NCBI GenBank assembly: GCA_028752905.1
Contig: JAQNBH010000062.1
Coordinates: 1 to 64,000, forward strand
Length of the DNA: 64,000 bases
Origin: Cladorhizidae sp. MBARI D1340-BT2
Taxonomy: Eukaryota > Porifera > Demospongiae > Poecilosclerida > Cladorhizidae
Direction of reading: 5' to 3'
The notes beneath the pieces are model-generated. The model was not told the DNA's origin. It worked only from the letters and a program-made list of their open reading frames with translations, and ran no database searches. This document shows positions 1 through 9,999 of this stretch, in pieces (the stretch's first letter is position 1; the number at the start of each line of letters is the position of its first letter). Position numbers and translations under genes: made by a program.

Positions 1-124
1 CAAGTCCACTACAGTGAAGTGTGCAGAATATATGGATGTTTGGTATCAAGAGAGAGCACTTAGAGAGTCCTATCTTAATAGCTATACATCAAGTCTATTC
101 AGTGAAGTGTGGATAATCTACGAA

Positions 125-140
125 GCTAAACATGTTTAGC
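125..140. repeat. Perfect 16-bp palindrome in subunit S2
   Basis: GCTAAACATGTTTAGC reads the same on both strands. It is seen in every copy I checked except copy 36, where base 31940 (first base of the palindrome) is T instead of G. Related, weaker dyads sit at the same place in S4 and S6. It could be a binding site for a dimeric protein or form a small cruciform; no known factor is recognised. Confidence 0.85.
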
Positions 141-155
141 ATCAAGTAAGAGTAC
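141..155 (+). repeat. Left imperfect direct repeat flanking the insert
   Basis: ATCAAGTAAGAGTAC matches ATCAAGATAGAGAAC (526-540) at 12 of 15 positions. It may be a diverged duplication made by the insertion or simply two subunit copies that recombined around the segment. Confidence 0.55.
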
Positions 156-165
156 AATTCATAAC

Positions 166-175
166 TGCCCTAATT
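166..175 (+). repeat. Left terminal inverted repeat of the inserted segment
   Basis: TGCCCTAATT, a perfect 10-bp inverted match to 513-522. Flanking bases do not extend the match. Confidence 0.6.
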
Positions 176-414
176 AACAAGACCAAAGTCCCAGATTTTG
201 TCAACTGATAGAGAAGGCCCTTATCTGCAACATGTGAACAGATTATCAATAAATGTAGTGGTTTTTCACTGGCAGGCCACCGCTTTGGCAACTGGAAAAC
301 GCCAGGAAAGATCGCAAACCTTACCACTTCAAATCACCATAACTTGCTAATACTTAGAGTAATCAAAATTATGGCACGTACAAAAGACAGATAATTAGAA
401 GGGCTATCCGGTGA

Positions 415-423
415 TATAAAAAA
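415..423 (+). promoter_or_regulatory. TATA-like box in each monomer (speculative)
   Basis: TATAAAAAA fits the eukaryotic TATA consensus. It lies in the inserted segment and was seen in all copies. In an AT-rich repeat such a match is expected by chance fairly often, and no start site or transcript is visible. If satellite RNA is made, this is the best candidate for a plus-strand promoter. Confidence 0.15.
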
Positions 424-479
424 TTTCTTTTTTGGGTAAAGTGTAGAAAAGTTATGAGCTTTACGGCAAAAAAGCAAGA

Positions 480-494
480 TTTTTGGGGAAAAAA
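480..494 (+). repeat. Constant-length T/G/A homopolymer tract
   Basis: A run of T, then G, then A totals 15 bases in every monomer, but the boundaries move. The forms seen are T5G4A6 (copies 1, 3, 12, 14, 48), T5G6A4 (2, 13, 18), T6G5A4 (4, 5, 7, 9, 46, 49), T5G5A5 (24, 26) and T5G7A3 (17, 36, 45, 47, 54-57). The changes are therefore substitutions at the boundaries rather than slippage, and the tract is a useful haplotype marker. Confidence 0.9.
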
Positions 495-512
495 TGAGAA
501 ACATATAGACCA

Positions 513-522
513 AATTAGGGCA
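513..522 (-). repeat. Right terminal inverted repeat of the inserted segment
   Basis: AATTAGGGCA, the exact reverse complement of 166-175. The preceding octamer AGACCAAA (507-514) also occurs in direct orientation near the left end at 180-187. Confidence 0.6.
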
Positions 523-525
523 AAT

Positions 526-540
526 ATCAAGATAGAGAAC
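526..540 (+). repeat. Right imperfect direct repeat flanking the insert
   Basis: ATCAAGATAGAGAAC, identical to the corresponding part of S4 (711-725), and 12/15 identical to 141-155. Since this side matches the subunit consensus better, the left copy is the one that diverged. Confidence 0.55.
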
Positions 541-570
541 ACATAATGAAACCTATCATTCGAATCATAT
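526..570 (+). repeat. 3' remainder of interrupted subunit S2
   Basis: The stretch ATCAAGATAGAGAACACATA followed by an AACCTATC block matches the end of S4 (711-745) and, less well, the end of S6 (877-909). It is the natural continuation of S2, which breaks off near 155. Its first 15 bases repeat, imperfectly, the bases at 141-155. This is the main evidence that the central segment was inserted into a pre-existing subrepeat array. Confidence 0.75.
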
Positions 571-745
571 CAAGTCCATTACAGTGAAGTGTGCATAATA
601 TTATGGATGTTTGATATCAACAGAGAGCACAGGGAGAGACCTATCTTAATAGCTATATATCAAATTTATACAGTGAAGTGTGGAGAATCTATGAAGCTAA
701 CCTGTTTAGCATCAAGATAGAGAACACATAGAGAAACCTATCTTG
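571..745 (+). repeat. Second internal dimer (subunits S3 + S4)
   Basis: S3 (571-660, A type) has CAGTGAAGTGTG at 582-593, then GGATGTTTGATATCAAC and the AGAGAGCAC block, and closely resembles S1. S4 (661-745, B type) has the core at 671-682 and a degenerate dyad at 696-710. Together they make an uninterrupted 175-bp dimer, the best preserved copy of the presumed ancestral repeat. Two diagnostic sites fall here: position 596 (T or G) in S3 and position 664 (A or G) in S4. Confidence 0.85.
696..710. repeat. Degenerate dyad in subunit S4
   Basis: GCTAA at 696-700 and TTAGC at 706-710 form 5-bp inverted arms around CCTGT. This is the S4 counterpart of the perfect palindrome in S2. In copy 53 the spacer has a G-to-A change at 47972, leaving the arms intact. 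Confidence 0.7.
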
Positions 746-909
746 TGATTCTATGTATGCAGAATATACGGATGTTTGGTATCAAGAGAGAGAACAGAGA
801 GAGGCCTACCTTTAGAGCTATATATCAAGTCTATTCAGTGAAGTGTGGAGAATCTATGAAGCTAACATGTTTAGCTCAAGATAGAGAACACTGAGAGATA
901 CCTATCTTG
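746..909 (+). repeat. Third internal dimer (subunits S5 + S6)
   Basis: S5 (746-825, A type) has lost the CAGTGAAGTG core: its start reads TGATTCTATGTATGCAG before the shared AGAATATACGGATGTTTGG block. It also has a purine-rich run at 784-804 broken only by a C at 795. S6 (826-909, B type) has the core at 836-847 and an AGCTAA-N5-TTAGCT dyad at 860-876. The dimer is 164 bp, shorter than the 175-bp S3-S4 dimer. No recurrent diagnostic variant was seen anywhere in it across the array. Confidence 0.85.
860..876. repeat. Imperfect dyad in subunit S6
   Basis: AGCTAA (860-865) and TTAGCT (871-876) are perfect 6-bp inverted arms around CATGT. One A is missing relative to the S2 palindrome, which shifts the centre. 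No variant was seen at this site across the array. Confidence 0.75.
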
Positions 910-3900
910 CAAGTCCACTACAGTGAAGTGTGCAGAATATATGGATGTTTGGTATCAAGAGAGAGCACTTAGAGAGTCCTATCTTAATAGCTATACATCA
1001 AGTCTATTCAGTGAAGTGTGGATAATCTACGAAGCTAAACATGTTTAGCATCAAGTAAGAGTACAATTCATAACTGCCCTAATTAACAAGACCAAAGTCC
1101 CAGATTTTGTCAACTGATAGAGAAGGCCCTTATCTGCAACATGTCAACAGATTATCAATAAATGTAGTGGTTTTTCACTGGCAGGCCACCGCTTTGGCAA
1201 CTGGAAAACGCCAGGAAAGATAGCAAACCTTACCACTTCAAATCACCATAACTTGCTAATACTTAGAGTAATCAAAATTTTGGCACGTACAAAAGACAGA
1301 TAATTAAAAGGGCTATCCGATGATATAAAAAATTTCTTTTTTGGGTAAAGTATAGAAAAGTTATGAGCTTTACGGCAAAAAAGCAAGATTTTTGGGGGGA
1401 AAATGAGAAACATATAGACCAAATTAGGGCAAATATCAAGATAGAGAACACATAATGAAACCTATCATTCGAATCATATCAAGTCCATTACAGTGAAGTG
1501 TGCAGAATATTATGGATGTTTGATATCAACAGAGAGCACAGGGAGAGACCTATCTTAATAGCTATATATCAAATTTATACAGTGAAGTGTGGAGAATCTA
1601 TGAAGCTAACCTGTTTAGCATCAAGATAGAGAACACATAGAGAAACCTATCTTGTGATTCTATGTATGCAGAATATACGGATGTTTGGTATCAAGAGAGA
1701 GAACAGAGAGAGGCCTACCTTTAGAGCTATATATCAAGTCTATTCAGTGAAGTGTGGAGAATCTATGAAGCTAACATGTTTAGCTCAAGATAGAGAACAC
1801 TGAGAGATACCTATCTTGCAAGTCCACTACAGTGAAGTGTGCAGAATATATGGATGTTTGGTATCAAGAGAGAGCACTTAGAGAGTCCTATCTTAATAGC
1901 TATACATCAAGTCTATTCAGTGAAGTGTGGATAATCTACGAAGCTAAACATGTTTAGCATCAAGTAAGAGTACAATTCATAACTGCCCTAATTAACAAGA
2001 CCAAAGTCCCAGATTTTGTCAACTGATAGAGAAGGCCCTTATCTGCAACATGTCAACAGATTATCAATAAATGTAGTGGTTTTTCACTGGCAGGCCACCG
2101 CTTTGGCAACTGGAAAACGCCAGGAAAGATCGCAAACCTTACCACTTCAAATCACCATAACTTGCTAATACTTAGAGTAATCAAAATTATGGCACGTACA
2201 AAAGACAGATAATTAGAAGGGCTATCCGGTGATATAAAAAATTTCTTTTTTGGGTAAAGTGTAGAAAAGTTATGAGCTTTACGGCAAAAAAGCAAGATTT
2301 TTGGGGAAAAAATGAGAAACATATAGACCAAATTAGGGCAAATATCAAGATAGAGAACACATAATGAAACCTATCATTCGAATCATATCAAGTCCATTAC
2401 AGTGAAGTGTGCATAATATTATGGATGTTTGATATCAACAGAGAGCACAGGGAGAGACCTATCTTAATAGCTATATATCAAATTTATACAGTGAAGTGTG
2501 GAGAATCTATGAAGCTAACCTGTTTAGCATCAAGATAGAGAACACATAGAGAAACCTATCTTGTGATTCTATGTATGCAGAATATACGGATGTTTGGTAT
2601 CAAGAGAGAGAACAGAGAGAGGCCTACCTTTAGAGCTATATATCAAGTCTATTCAGTGAAGTGTGGAGAATCTATGAAGCTAACATGTTTAGCTCAAGAT
2701 AGAGAACACTGAGAGATACCTATCTTGCAAGTCCACTACAGTGAAGTGTGCAGAATATATGGATGTTTGGTATCAAGAGAGAGCACTTAGAGAGTCCTAT
2801 CTTAATAGCTATACATCAAGTCTATTCAGTGAAGTGTGGATAATCTACGAAGCTAAACATGTTTAGCATCAAGTAAGAGTACAATTCATAACTGCCCTAA
2901 TTAACAAGACCAAAGTCCCAGATTTTGTCAACTGATAGAGAAGGCCCTTATCTGCAACATGTCAACAGATTATCAATAAATGTAGTGGTTTTTCACTGGC
3001 AGGCCACCGCTTTGGCAACTGGAAAACGCCAGGAAAGATCGCAAACCTTACCACTTCAAATCACCATAACTTGCTAATACTTAGAGTAATCAAAATTATG
3101 GCACGTACAAAAGACAGATAATTAAAAGGGCTATCCGATGATATAAAAAATTTCTTTTTTGGGTAAAGTGTAGAAAAGTTATGAGCTTTACGGCAAAAAA
3201 GCAAGATTTTTTGGGGGAAAATGAGAAACATATAGACCAAATTAGGGCAAATATCAAGATAGAGAACACATAATGAAACCTATCATTCGAATCATATCAA
3301 GTCCATTACAGTGAAGTGTGCAGAATATTATGGATGTTTGATATCAACAGAGAGCACAGGGAGAGACCTATCTTAATAGCTATATATCAAATTTATACAG
3401 TGAAGTGTGGAGAATCTATGAAGCTAACCTGTTTAGCATCAAGATAGAGAACACATAGAGAAACCTATCTTGTGATTCTATGTATGCAGAATATACGGAT
3501 GTTTGGTATCAAGAGAGAGAACAGAGAGAGGCCTACCTTTAGAGCTATATATCAAGTCTATTCAGTGAAGTGTGGAGAATCTATGAAGCTAACATGTTTA
3601 GCTCAAGATAGAGAACACTGAGAGATACCTATCTTGCAAGTCCACTACAGTGAAGTGTGCAGAATATATGGATGTTTGGTATCAAGAGAGAGCACTTAGA
3701 GAGTCCTATCTTAATAGCTATACATCAAGTCTATTCAGTGAAGTGTGGATAATCTACGAAGCTAAACATGTTTAGCATCAAGTAAGAGTACAATTCATAA
3801 CTGCCCTAATTAACAAGACCAAAGTCCCAGATTTTGTCAACTGATAGAGAAGGCCCTTATCTGCAACATGTCAACAGATTATCAATAAATGTAGTGGTTT

Positions 3901-6900
3901 TTCACTGGCAGGCCACCGCTTTGGCAACTGGAAAACGCCAGGAAAGATAGCAAACCTTACCACTTCAAATCACCATAACTTGCTAATACTTAGAGTAATC
4001 AAAATTATGGCACGTACAAAAGACAGATAATTAGAAGGGCTATCCGGTGATATAAAAAATTTCTTTTTTGGGTAAAGTGTAGAAAAGTTATGAGCTTTAC
4101 GGCAAAAAAGCAAGATTTTTTGGGGGAAAATGAGAAACATATAGACCAAATTAGGGCAAATATCAAGATAGAGAACACATAATGAAACCTATCATTCGAA
4201 TCATATCAAGTCCATTACAGTGAAGTGTGCATAATATTATGGATGTTTGATATCAACAGAGAGCACAGGGAGAGACCTATCTTAATAGCTATATATCAAA
4301 TTTATACAGTGAAGTGTGGAGAATCTATGAAGCTAACCTGTTTAGCATCAAGATAGAGAACACATAGAGAAACCTATCTTGTGATTCTATGTATGCAGAA
4401 TATACGGATGTTTGGTATCAAGAGAGAGAACAGAGAGAGGCCTACCTTTAGAGCTATATATCAAGTCTATTCAGTGAAGTGTGGAGAATCTATGAAGCTA
4501 ACATGTTTAGCTCAAGATAGAGAACACTGAGAGATACCTATCTTGCAAGTCCACTACAGTGAAGTGTGCAGAATATATGGATGTTTGGTATCAAGAGAGA
4601 GCACTTAGAGAGTCCTATCTTAATAGCTATACATCAAGTCTATTCAGTGAAGTGTGGATAATCTACGAAGCTAAACATGTTTAGCATCAAGTAAGAGTAC
4701 AATTCATAACTGCCCTAATTAACAAGACCAAAGTCCCAGATTTTGTCAACTGATAGAGAAGGCCCTTATCTGCAACATGTCAACAGATTATCAATAAATG
4801 TAGTGGTTTTTCACTGGCAGGCCACCGCTTTGGCAACTGGAAAACGCCAGGAAAGATCGCAAACCTTACCACTTCAAATCACCATAACTTGCTAATACTT
4901 AGAGTAATCAAAATTATGGCACGTACAAAAGACAGATAATTAAAAGGGCTATCCGATGATATAAAAAATTTCTTTTTTGGGTAAAGTGTAGAAAAGTTAT
5001 GAGCTTTACGGCAAAAAAGCAAGATTTTTGGGGGGAAAATGAGAAACATATAGACCAAATTAGGGCAAATATCAAGATAGAGAACACATAATGAAACCTA
5101 TCATTCGAATCATATCAAGTCCATTACAGTGAAGTGTGCAGAATATTATGGATGTTTGATATCAACAGAGAGCACAGGGAGAGACCTATCTTAATAGCTA
5201 TATATCAAGTTTATACAGTGAAGTGTGGAGAATCTATGAAGCTAACCTGTTTAGCATCAAGATAGAGAACACATAGAGAAACCTATCTTGTGATTCTATG
5301 TATGCAGAATATACGGATGTTTGGTATCAAGAGAGAGAACAGAGAGAGGCCTACCTTTAGAGCTATATATCAAGTCTATTCAGTGAAGTGTGGAGAATCT
5401 ATGAAGCTAACATGTTTAGCTCAAGATAGAGAACACTGAGAGATACCTATCTTGCAAGTCCACTACAGTGAAGTGTGCAGAATATATGGATGTTTGGTAT
5501 CAAGAGAGAGCACTTAGAGAGTCCTATCTTAATAGCTATACATCAAGTCTATTCAGTGAAGTGTGGATAATCTACGAAGCTAAACATGTTTAGCATCAAG
5601 TAAGAGTACAATTCATAACTGCCCTAATTAACAAGACCAAAGTCCCAGATTTTGTCAACTGATAGAGAAGGCCCTTATCTGCAACATGTCAACAGATTAT
5701 CAATAAATGTAGTGGTTTTTCACTGGCAGGCCACCGCTTTGGCAACTGGAAAACGCCAGGAAAGATAGCAAACCTTACCACTTCAAATCACCATAACTTG
5801 CTAATACTTAGAGTAATCAAAATTATGGCACGTACAAAAGACAGATAATTAGAAGGGCTATCCGGTGATATAAAAAATTTCTTTTTTGGGTAAAGTGTAG
5901 AAAAGTTATGAGCTTTACGGCAAAAAAGCAAGATTTTTTGGGGGAAAATGAGAAACATATAGACCAAATTAGGGCAAATATCAAGATAGAGAACACATAA
6001 TGAAACCTATCATTCGAATCATATCAAGTCCATTACAGTGAAGTGTGCATAATATTATGGATGTTTGATATCAACAGAGAGCACAGGGAGAGACCTATCT
6101 TAATAGCTATATATCAAATTTATACAGTGAAGTGTGGAGAATCTATGAAGCTAACCTGTTTAGCATCAAGATAGAGAACACATAGAGAAACCTATCTTGT
6201 GATTCTATGTATGCAGAATATACGGATGTTTGGTATCAAGAGAGAGAACAGAGAGAGGCCTACCTTTAGAGCTATATATCAAGTCTATTCAGTGAAGTGT
6301 GGAGAATCTATGAAGCTAACATGTTTAGCTCAAGATAGAGAACACTGAGAGATACCTATCTTGCAAGTCCACTACAGTGAAGTGTGCAGAATATATGGAT
6401 GTTTGGTATCAAGAGAGAGCACTTAGAGAGTCCTATCTTAATAGCTATACATCAAGTCTATTCAGTGAAGTGTGGATAATCTACGAAGCTAAACATGTTT
6501 AGCATCAAGTAAGAGTACAATTCATAACTGCCCTAATTAACAAGACCAAAGTCCAAGATTTTGTCAACTGATAGAGAAGGCCCTTATCTGCAACATGTCA
6601 ACAGATTATCAATAAATGTAGTGGTTTTTCACTGGCAGGCCACCGCTTTGGCAACTGGAAAACGCCAGGAAAGATAGCAAACCTTACCACTTCAAATCAC
6701 CATAACTTGCTAATACTTAGAGTAATCAAAATTATGGCACGTACAAAAGACAGATAATTAGAAGGGCTATCCGGTGATATAAAAAATTTCTTTTTTGGGT
6801 AAAGTGTAGAAAAGTTATGAGCTTTACGGCAAAAAAGCAAGATTTTTTGGGGGAAAATGAGAAACATATAGACCAAATTAGGGCAAATATCAAGATAGAG

Positions 6901-9900
6901 AACACATAATGAAACCTATCATTCGAATCATATCAAGTCCATTACAGTGAAGTGTGCAGAATATTATGGATGTTTGATATCAACAGAGAGCACAGGGAGA
7001 GACCTATCTTAATAGCTATATATCAAATTTATACAGTGAAGTGTGGAGAATCTATGAAGCTAACCTGTTTAGCATCAAGATAGAGAACACATAGAGAAAC
7101 CTATCTTGTGATTCTATGTATGCAGAATATACGGATGTTTGGTATCAAGAGAGAGAACAGAGAGAGGCCTACCTTTAGAGCTATATATCAAGTCTATTCA
7201 GTGAAGTGTGGAGAATCTATGAAGCTAACATGTTTAGCTCAAGATAGAGAACACTGAGAGATACCTATCTTGCAAGTCCACTACAGTGAAGTGTGCAGAA
7301 TATATGGATGTTTGGTATCAAGAGAGAGCACTTAGAGAGTCCTATCTTAATAGCTATACATCAAGTCTATTCAGTGAAGTGTGGATAATCTACGAAGCTA
7401 AACATGTTTAGCATCAAGTAAGAGTACAATTCATAACTGCCCTAATTAACAAGACCAAAGTCCCAGATTTTGTCAACTGATAGAGAAGGCCCTTATCTGC
7501 AACATGTCAACAGATTATCAATAAATGTAGTGGTTTTTCACTGGCAGGCCACCGCTTTGGCAACTGGAAAACGCCAGGAAAGATAGCAAACCTTACCACT
7601 TCAAATCACCATAACTTGCTAATACTTAGAGTAATCAAAATTATGGCACGTACAAAAGACAGATAATTAGAAGGGCTATCCGGTGATATAAAAAATTTCT
7701 TTTTTGGGTAAAGTGTAGAAAAGTTATGAGCTTTACGGCAAAAAAGCAAGATTTTTTGGGGGAAAATGAGAAACATATAGACCAAATTAGGGCAAATATC
7801 AAGATAGAGAACACATAATGAAACCTATCATTCGAATCATATCAAGTCCATTACAGTGAAGTGTGCATAATATTATGGATGTTTGATATCAACAGAGAGC
7901 ACAGGGAGAGACCTATCTTAATAGCTATATATCAAATTTATACAGTGAAGTGTGGAGAATCTATGAAGCTAACCTGTTTAGCATCAAGATAGAGAACACA
8001 TAGAGAAACCTATCTTGTGATTCTATGTATGCAGAATATACGGATGTTTGGTATCAAGAGAGAGAACAGAGAGAGGCCTACCTTTAGAGCTATATATCAA
8101 GTCTATTCAGTGAAGTGTGGAGAATCTATGAAGCTAACATGTTTAGCTCAAGATAGAGAACACTGAGAGATACCTATCTTGCAAGTCCACTACAGTGAAG
8201 TGTGCAGAATATATGGATGTTTGGTATCAAGAGAGAGCACTTAGAGAGTCCTATCTTAATAGCTATACATCAAGTCTATTCAGTGAAGTGTGGATAATCT
8301 ACGAAGCTAAACATGTTTAGCATCAAGTAAGAGTACAATTCATAACTGCCCTAATTAACAAGACCAAAGTCCCAGATTTTGTCAACTGATAGAGAAGGCC
8401 CTTATCTGCAACATGTCAACAGATTATCAATAAATGTAGTGGTTTTTCACTGGCAGGCCACCGCTTTGGCAACTGGAAAACGCCAGGAAAGATCGCAAAC
8501 CTTACCACTTCAAATCACCATAACTTGCTAATACTTAGAGTAATCAAAATTATGGCACGTACAAAAGACAGATAATTAAAAGGGCTATCCGATGATATAA
8601 AAAATTTCTTTTTTGGGTAAAGTGTAGAAAAGTTATGAGCTTTACGGCAAAAAAGCAAGATTTTTGGGGGGAAAATGAGAAACATATAGACCAAATTAGG
8701 GCAAATATCAAGATAGAGAACACATAATGAAACCTATCATTCGAATCATATCAAGTCCATTACAGTGAAGTGTGCAGAATATTATGGATGTTTGATATCA
8801 ACAGAGAGCACAGGGAGAGACCTATCTTAATAGCTATATATCAAGTTTATACAGTGAAGTGTGGAGAATCTATGAAGCTAACCTGTTTAGCATCAAGATA
8901 GAGAACACATAGAGAAACCTATCTTGTGATTCTATGTATGCAGAATATACGGATGTTTGGTATCAAGAGAGAGAACAGAGAGAGGCCTACCTTTAGAGCT
9001 ATATATCAAGTCTATTCAGTGAAGTGTGGAGAATCTATGAAGCTAACATGTTTAGCTCAAGATAGAGAACACTGAGAGATACCTATCTTGCAAGTCCACT
9101 ACAGTGAAGTGTGCAGAATATATGGATGTTTGGTATCAAGAGAGAGCACTTAGAGAGTCCTATCTTAATAGCTATACATCAAGTCTATTCAGTGAAGTGT
9201 GGATAATCTACGAAGCTAAACATGTTTAGCATCAAGTAAGAGTACAATTCATAACTGCCCTAATTAACAAGACCAAAGTCCCAGATTTTGTCAACTGATA
9301 GAGAAGGCCCTTATCTGCAACATGTCAACAGATTATCAATAAATGTAGTGGTTTTTCACTGGCAGGCCACCGCTTTGGCAACTGGAAAACGCCAGGAAAG
9401 ATCGCAAACCTTACCACTTCAAATCACCATAACTTGCTAATACTTAGAGTAATCAAAATTATGGCACGTACAAAAGACAGATAATTAAAAGGGCTATCCG
9501 ATGATATAAAAAATTTCTTTTTTGGGTAAAGTGTAGAAAAGTTATGAGCTTTACGGCAAAAAAGCAAGATTTTTGGGGGGAAAATGAGAAACATATAGAC
9601 CAAATTAGGGCAAATATCAAGATAGAGAACACATAATGAAACCTATCATTCGAATCATATCAAGTCCATTACAGTGAAGTGTGCAGAATATTATGGATGT
9701 TTGATATCAACAGAGAGCACAGGGAGAGACCTATCTTAATAGCTATATATCAAGTTTATACAGTGAAGTGTGGAGAATCTATGAAGCTAACCTGTTTAGC
9801 ATCAAGATAGAGAACACATAGAGAAACCTATCTTGTGATTCTATGTATGCAGAATATACGGATGTTTGGTATCAAGAGAGAGAACAGAGAGAGGCCTACC

Positions 9901-9999
9901 TTTAGAGCTATATATCAAGTCTATTCAGTGAAGTGTGGAGAATCTATGAAGCTAACATGTTTAGCTCAAGATAGAGAACACTGAGAGATACCTATCTTG

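Larger units (their letters stand above)
1..155 (+). repeat. Subunits S1 and 5' half of S2 (first internal dimer, interrupted)
   Basis: S1 (1-89, A type) and S2 (from 90, B type) share the core CAGTGAAGTGTG at 12-23 and 100-111, an 88-bp spacing, followed in both by an AATMTAYG-like block and a CATCAAG/TATCAAG block. S1 carries the A-type feature GGATGTTTGGTATCAAG; S2 carries the B-type dyad GCTAAACATGTTTAGC. S2 stops matching its relatives near 155, where the inserted segment begins, and resumes after 526. This pattern repeats in each monomer. Confidence 0.85.
166..522. mobile_element. Captured MITE-like segment with 10-bp terminal inverted repeats
   Basis: This 357-bp segment has no similarity to the S1-S6 subunits. 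It begins TGCCCTAATT (166-175) and ends with the exact reverse complement AATTAGGGCA (513-522). Outside it, 10 bp on the left and 3 bp on the right separate it from imperfect 15-bp direct repeats at 141-155 and 526-540. The same arrangement occurs in each monomer. Small size, inverted ends and lack of coding capacity fit a non-autonomous DNA transposon that landed in an ancestral subrepeat array and was amplified with it. The ends do not let me name a superfamily, and the flanking repeats may be satellite homology rather than a target-site duplication. A non-transposon segment captured by recombination is the main alternative. Confidence 0.45.
1..909 (+). repeat. Reference satellite monomer (copy 1, haplotype alpha-G)
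   Basis: This copy serves as the coordinate system for the others. The order is: subunit S1 (1-89), 5' part of S2 (90-155), inserted unrelated segment (166-522), rest of S2 (526-570), S3 (571-660), S4 (661-745), S5 (746-825) and S6 (826-909). The start is arbitrary because the array is continuous; I placed it at the window start. It carries G236, C313, A371, C375, G398, G411, G443, T5G4A6, T596 and A664. The length 909 is a multiple of three, so a reading frame would continue from copy to copy, but none stays open. Confidence 0.95.
1..9999 (+). repeat. Array segment, copies 1-11: mixed haplotypes with delta/epsilon alternation
   Basis: Order by copy: 1 alpha-G; 2 beta; 3 alpha; 4 gamma with T6G5A4; 5 delta; 6 epsilon; 7 delta; 8 delta but with G596 and a private C-to-A at 6555; 9 delta; 10 epsilon; 11 epsilon. 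The alpha-G, beta, alpha start is repeated at copies 12-14, so the segment behaves as an 11-monomer (9999-bp) block. Delta with the T6G5A4 tract is concentrated here and reappears only at copies 46 and 49. Confidence 0.75.

Noticed and set aside
248..253. AATAAA as a polyadenylation signal
   Set aside because: A single hexamer with no upstream gene in an AT-rich repeat carries no weight.
142..327. 61-codon minus-strand open frame, also at 10141, 32866, 46501, 51954, 59226 and 63770, as a protein-coding gene
   Set aside because: It depends on a GTG start and on a one-base variant present in 7 of 71 copies. No family is recognised, and stop-to-stop length is near what chance gives. All occurrences are the same satellite position.
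370..391. ATGGCACGTACAAAA at the start of a short plus-strand frame, resembling the first codons of histone H3 (MARTK)
   Set aside because: After five matching codons the frame reads DR and then stops. The ATG is lost in T371 copies and the second codon changes in T375 copies. A 15-base match is best explained by chance.
480..494. G-quadruplex potential of the G4-G7 run
   Set aside because: Only one G run occurs per monomer, with no further runs of three or more G close enough to form a quadruplex within a strand.
553..566. TTCGAATC resembling an RNA polymerase III B box or tRNA T-loop
   Set aside because: The flanking GG and CC of the B box are absent, no convincing A box lies upstream, and no cloverleaf can be formed.
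559..576. Possible CENP-B box beginning TTCG
   Set aside because: The required CGGG half of the consensus is missing; the corresponding bases are AT-rich.
784..804. Purine-rich GA run as a microsatellite or triplex-forming tract
   Set aside because: Only about 20 bases, interrupted by C at 795, without length variation between copies.
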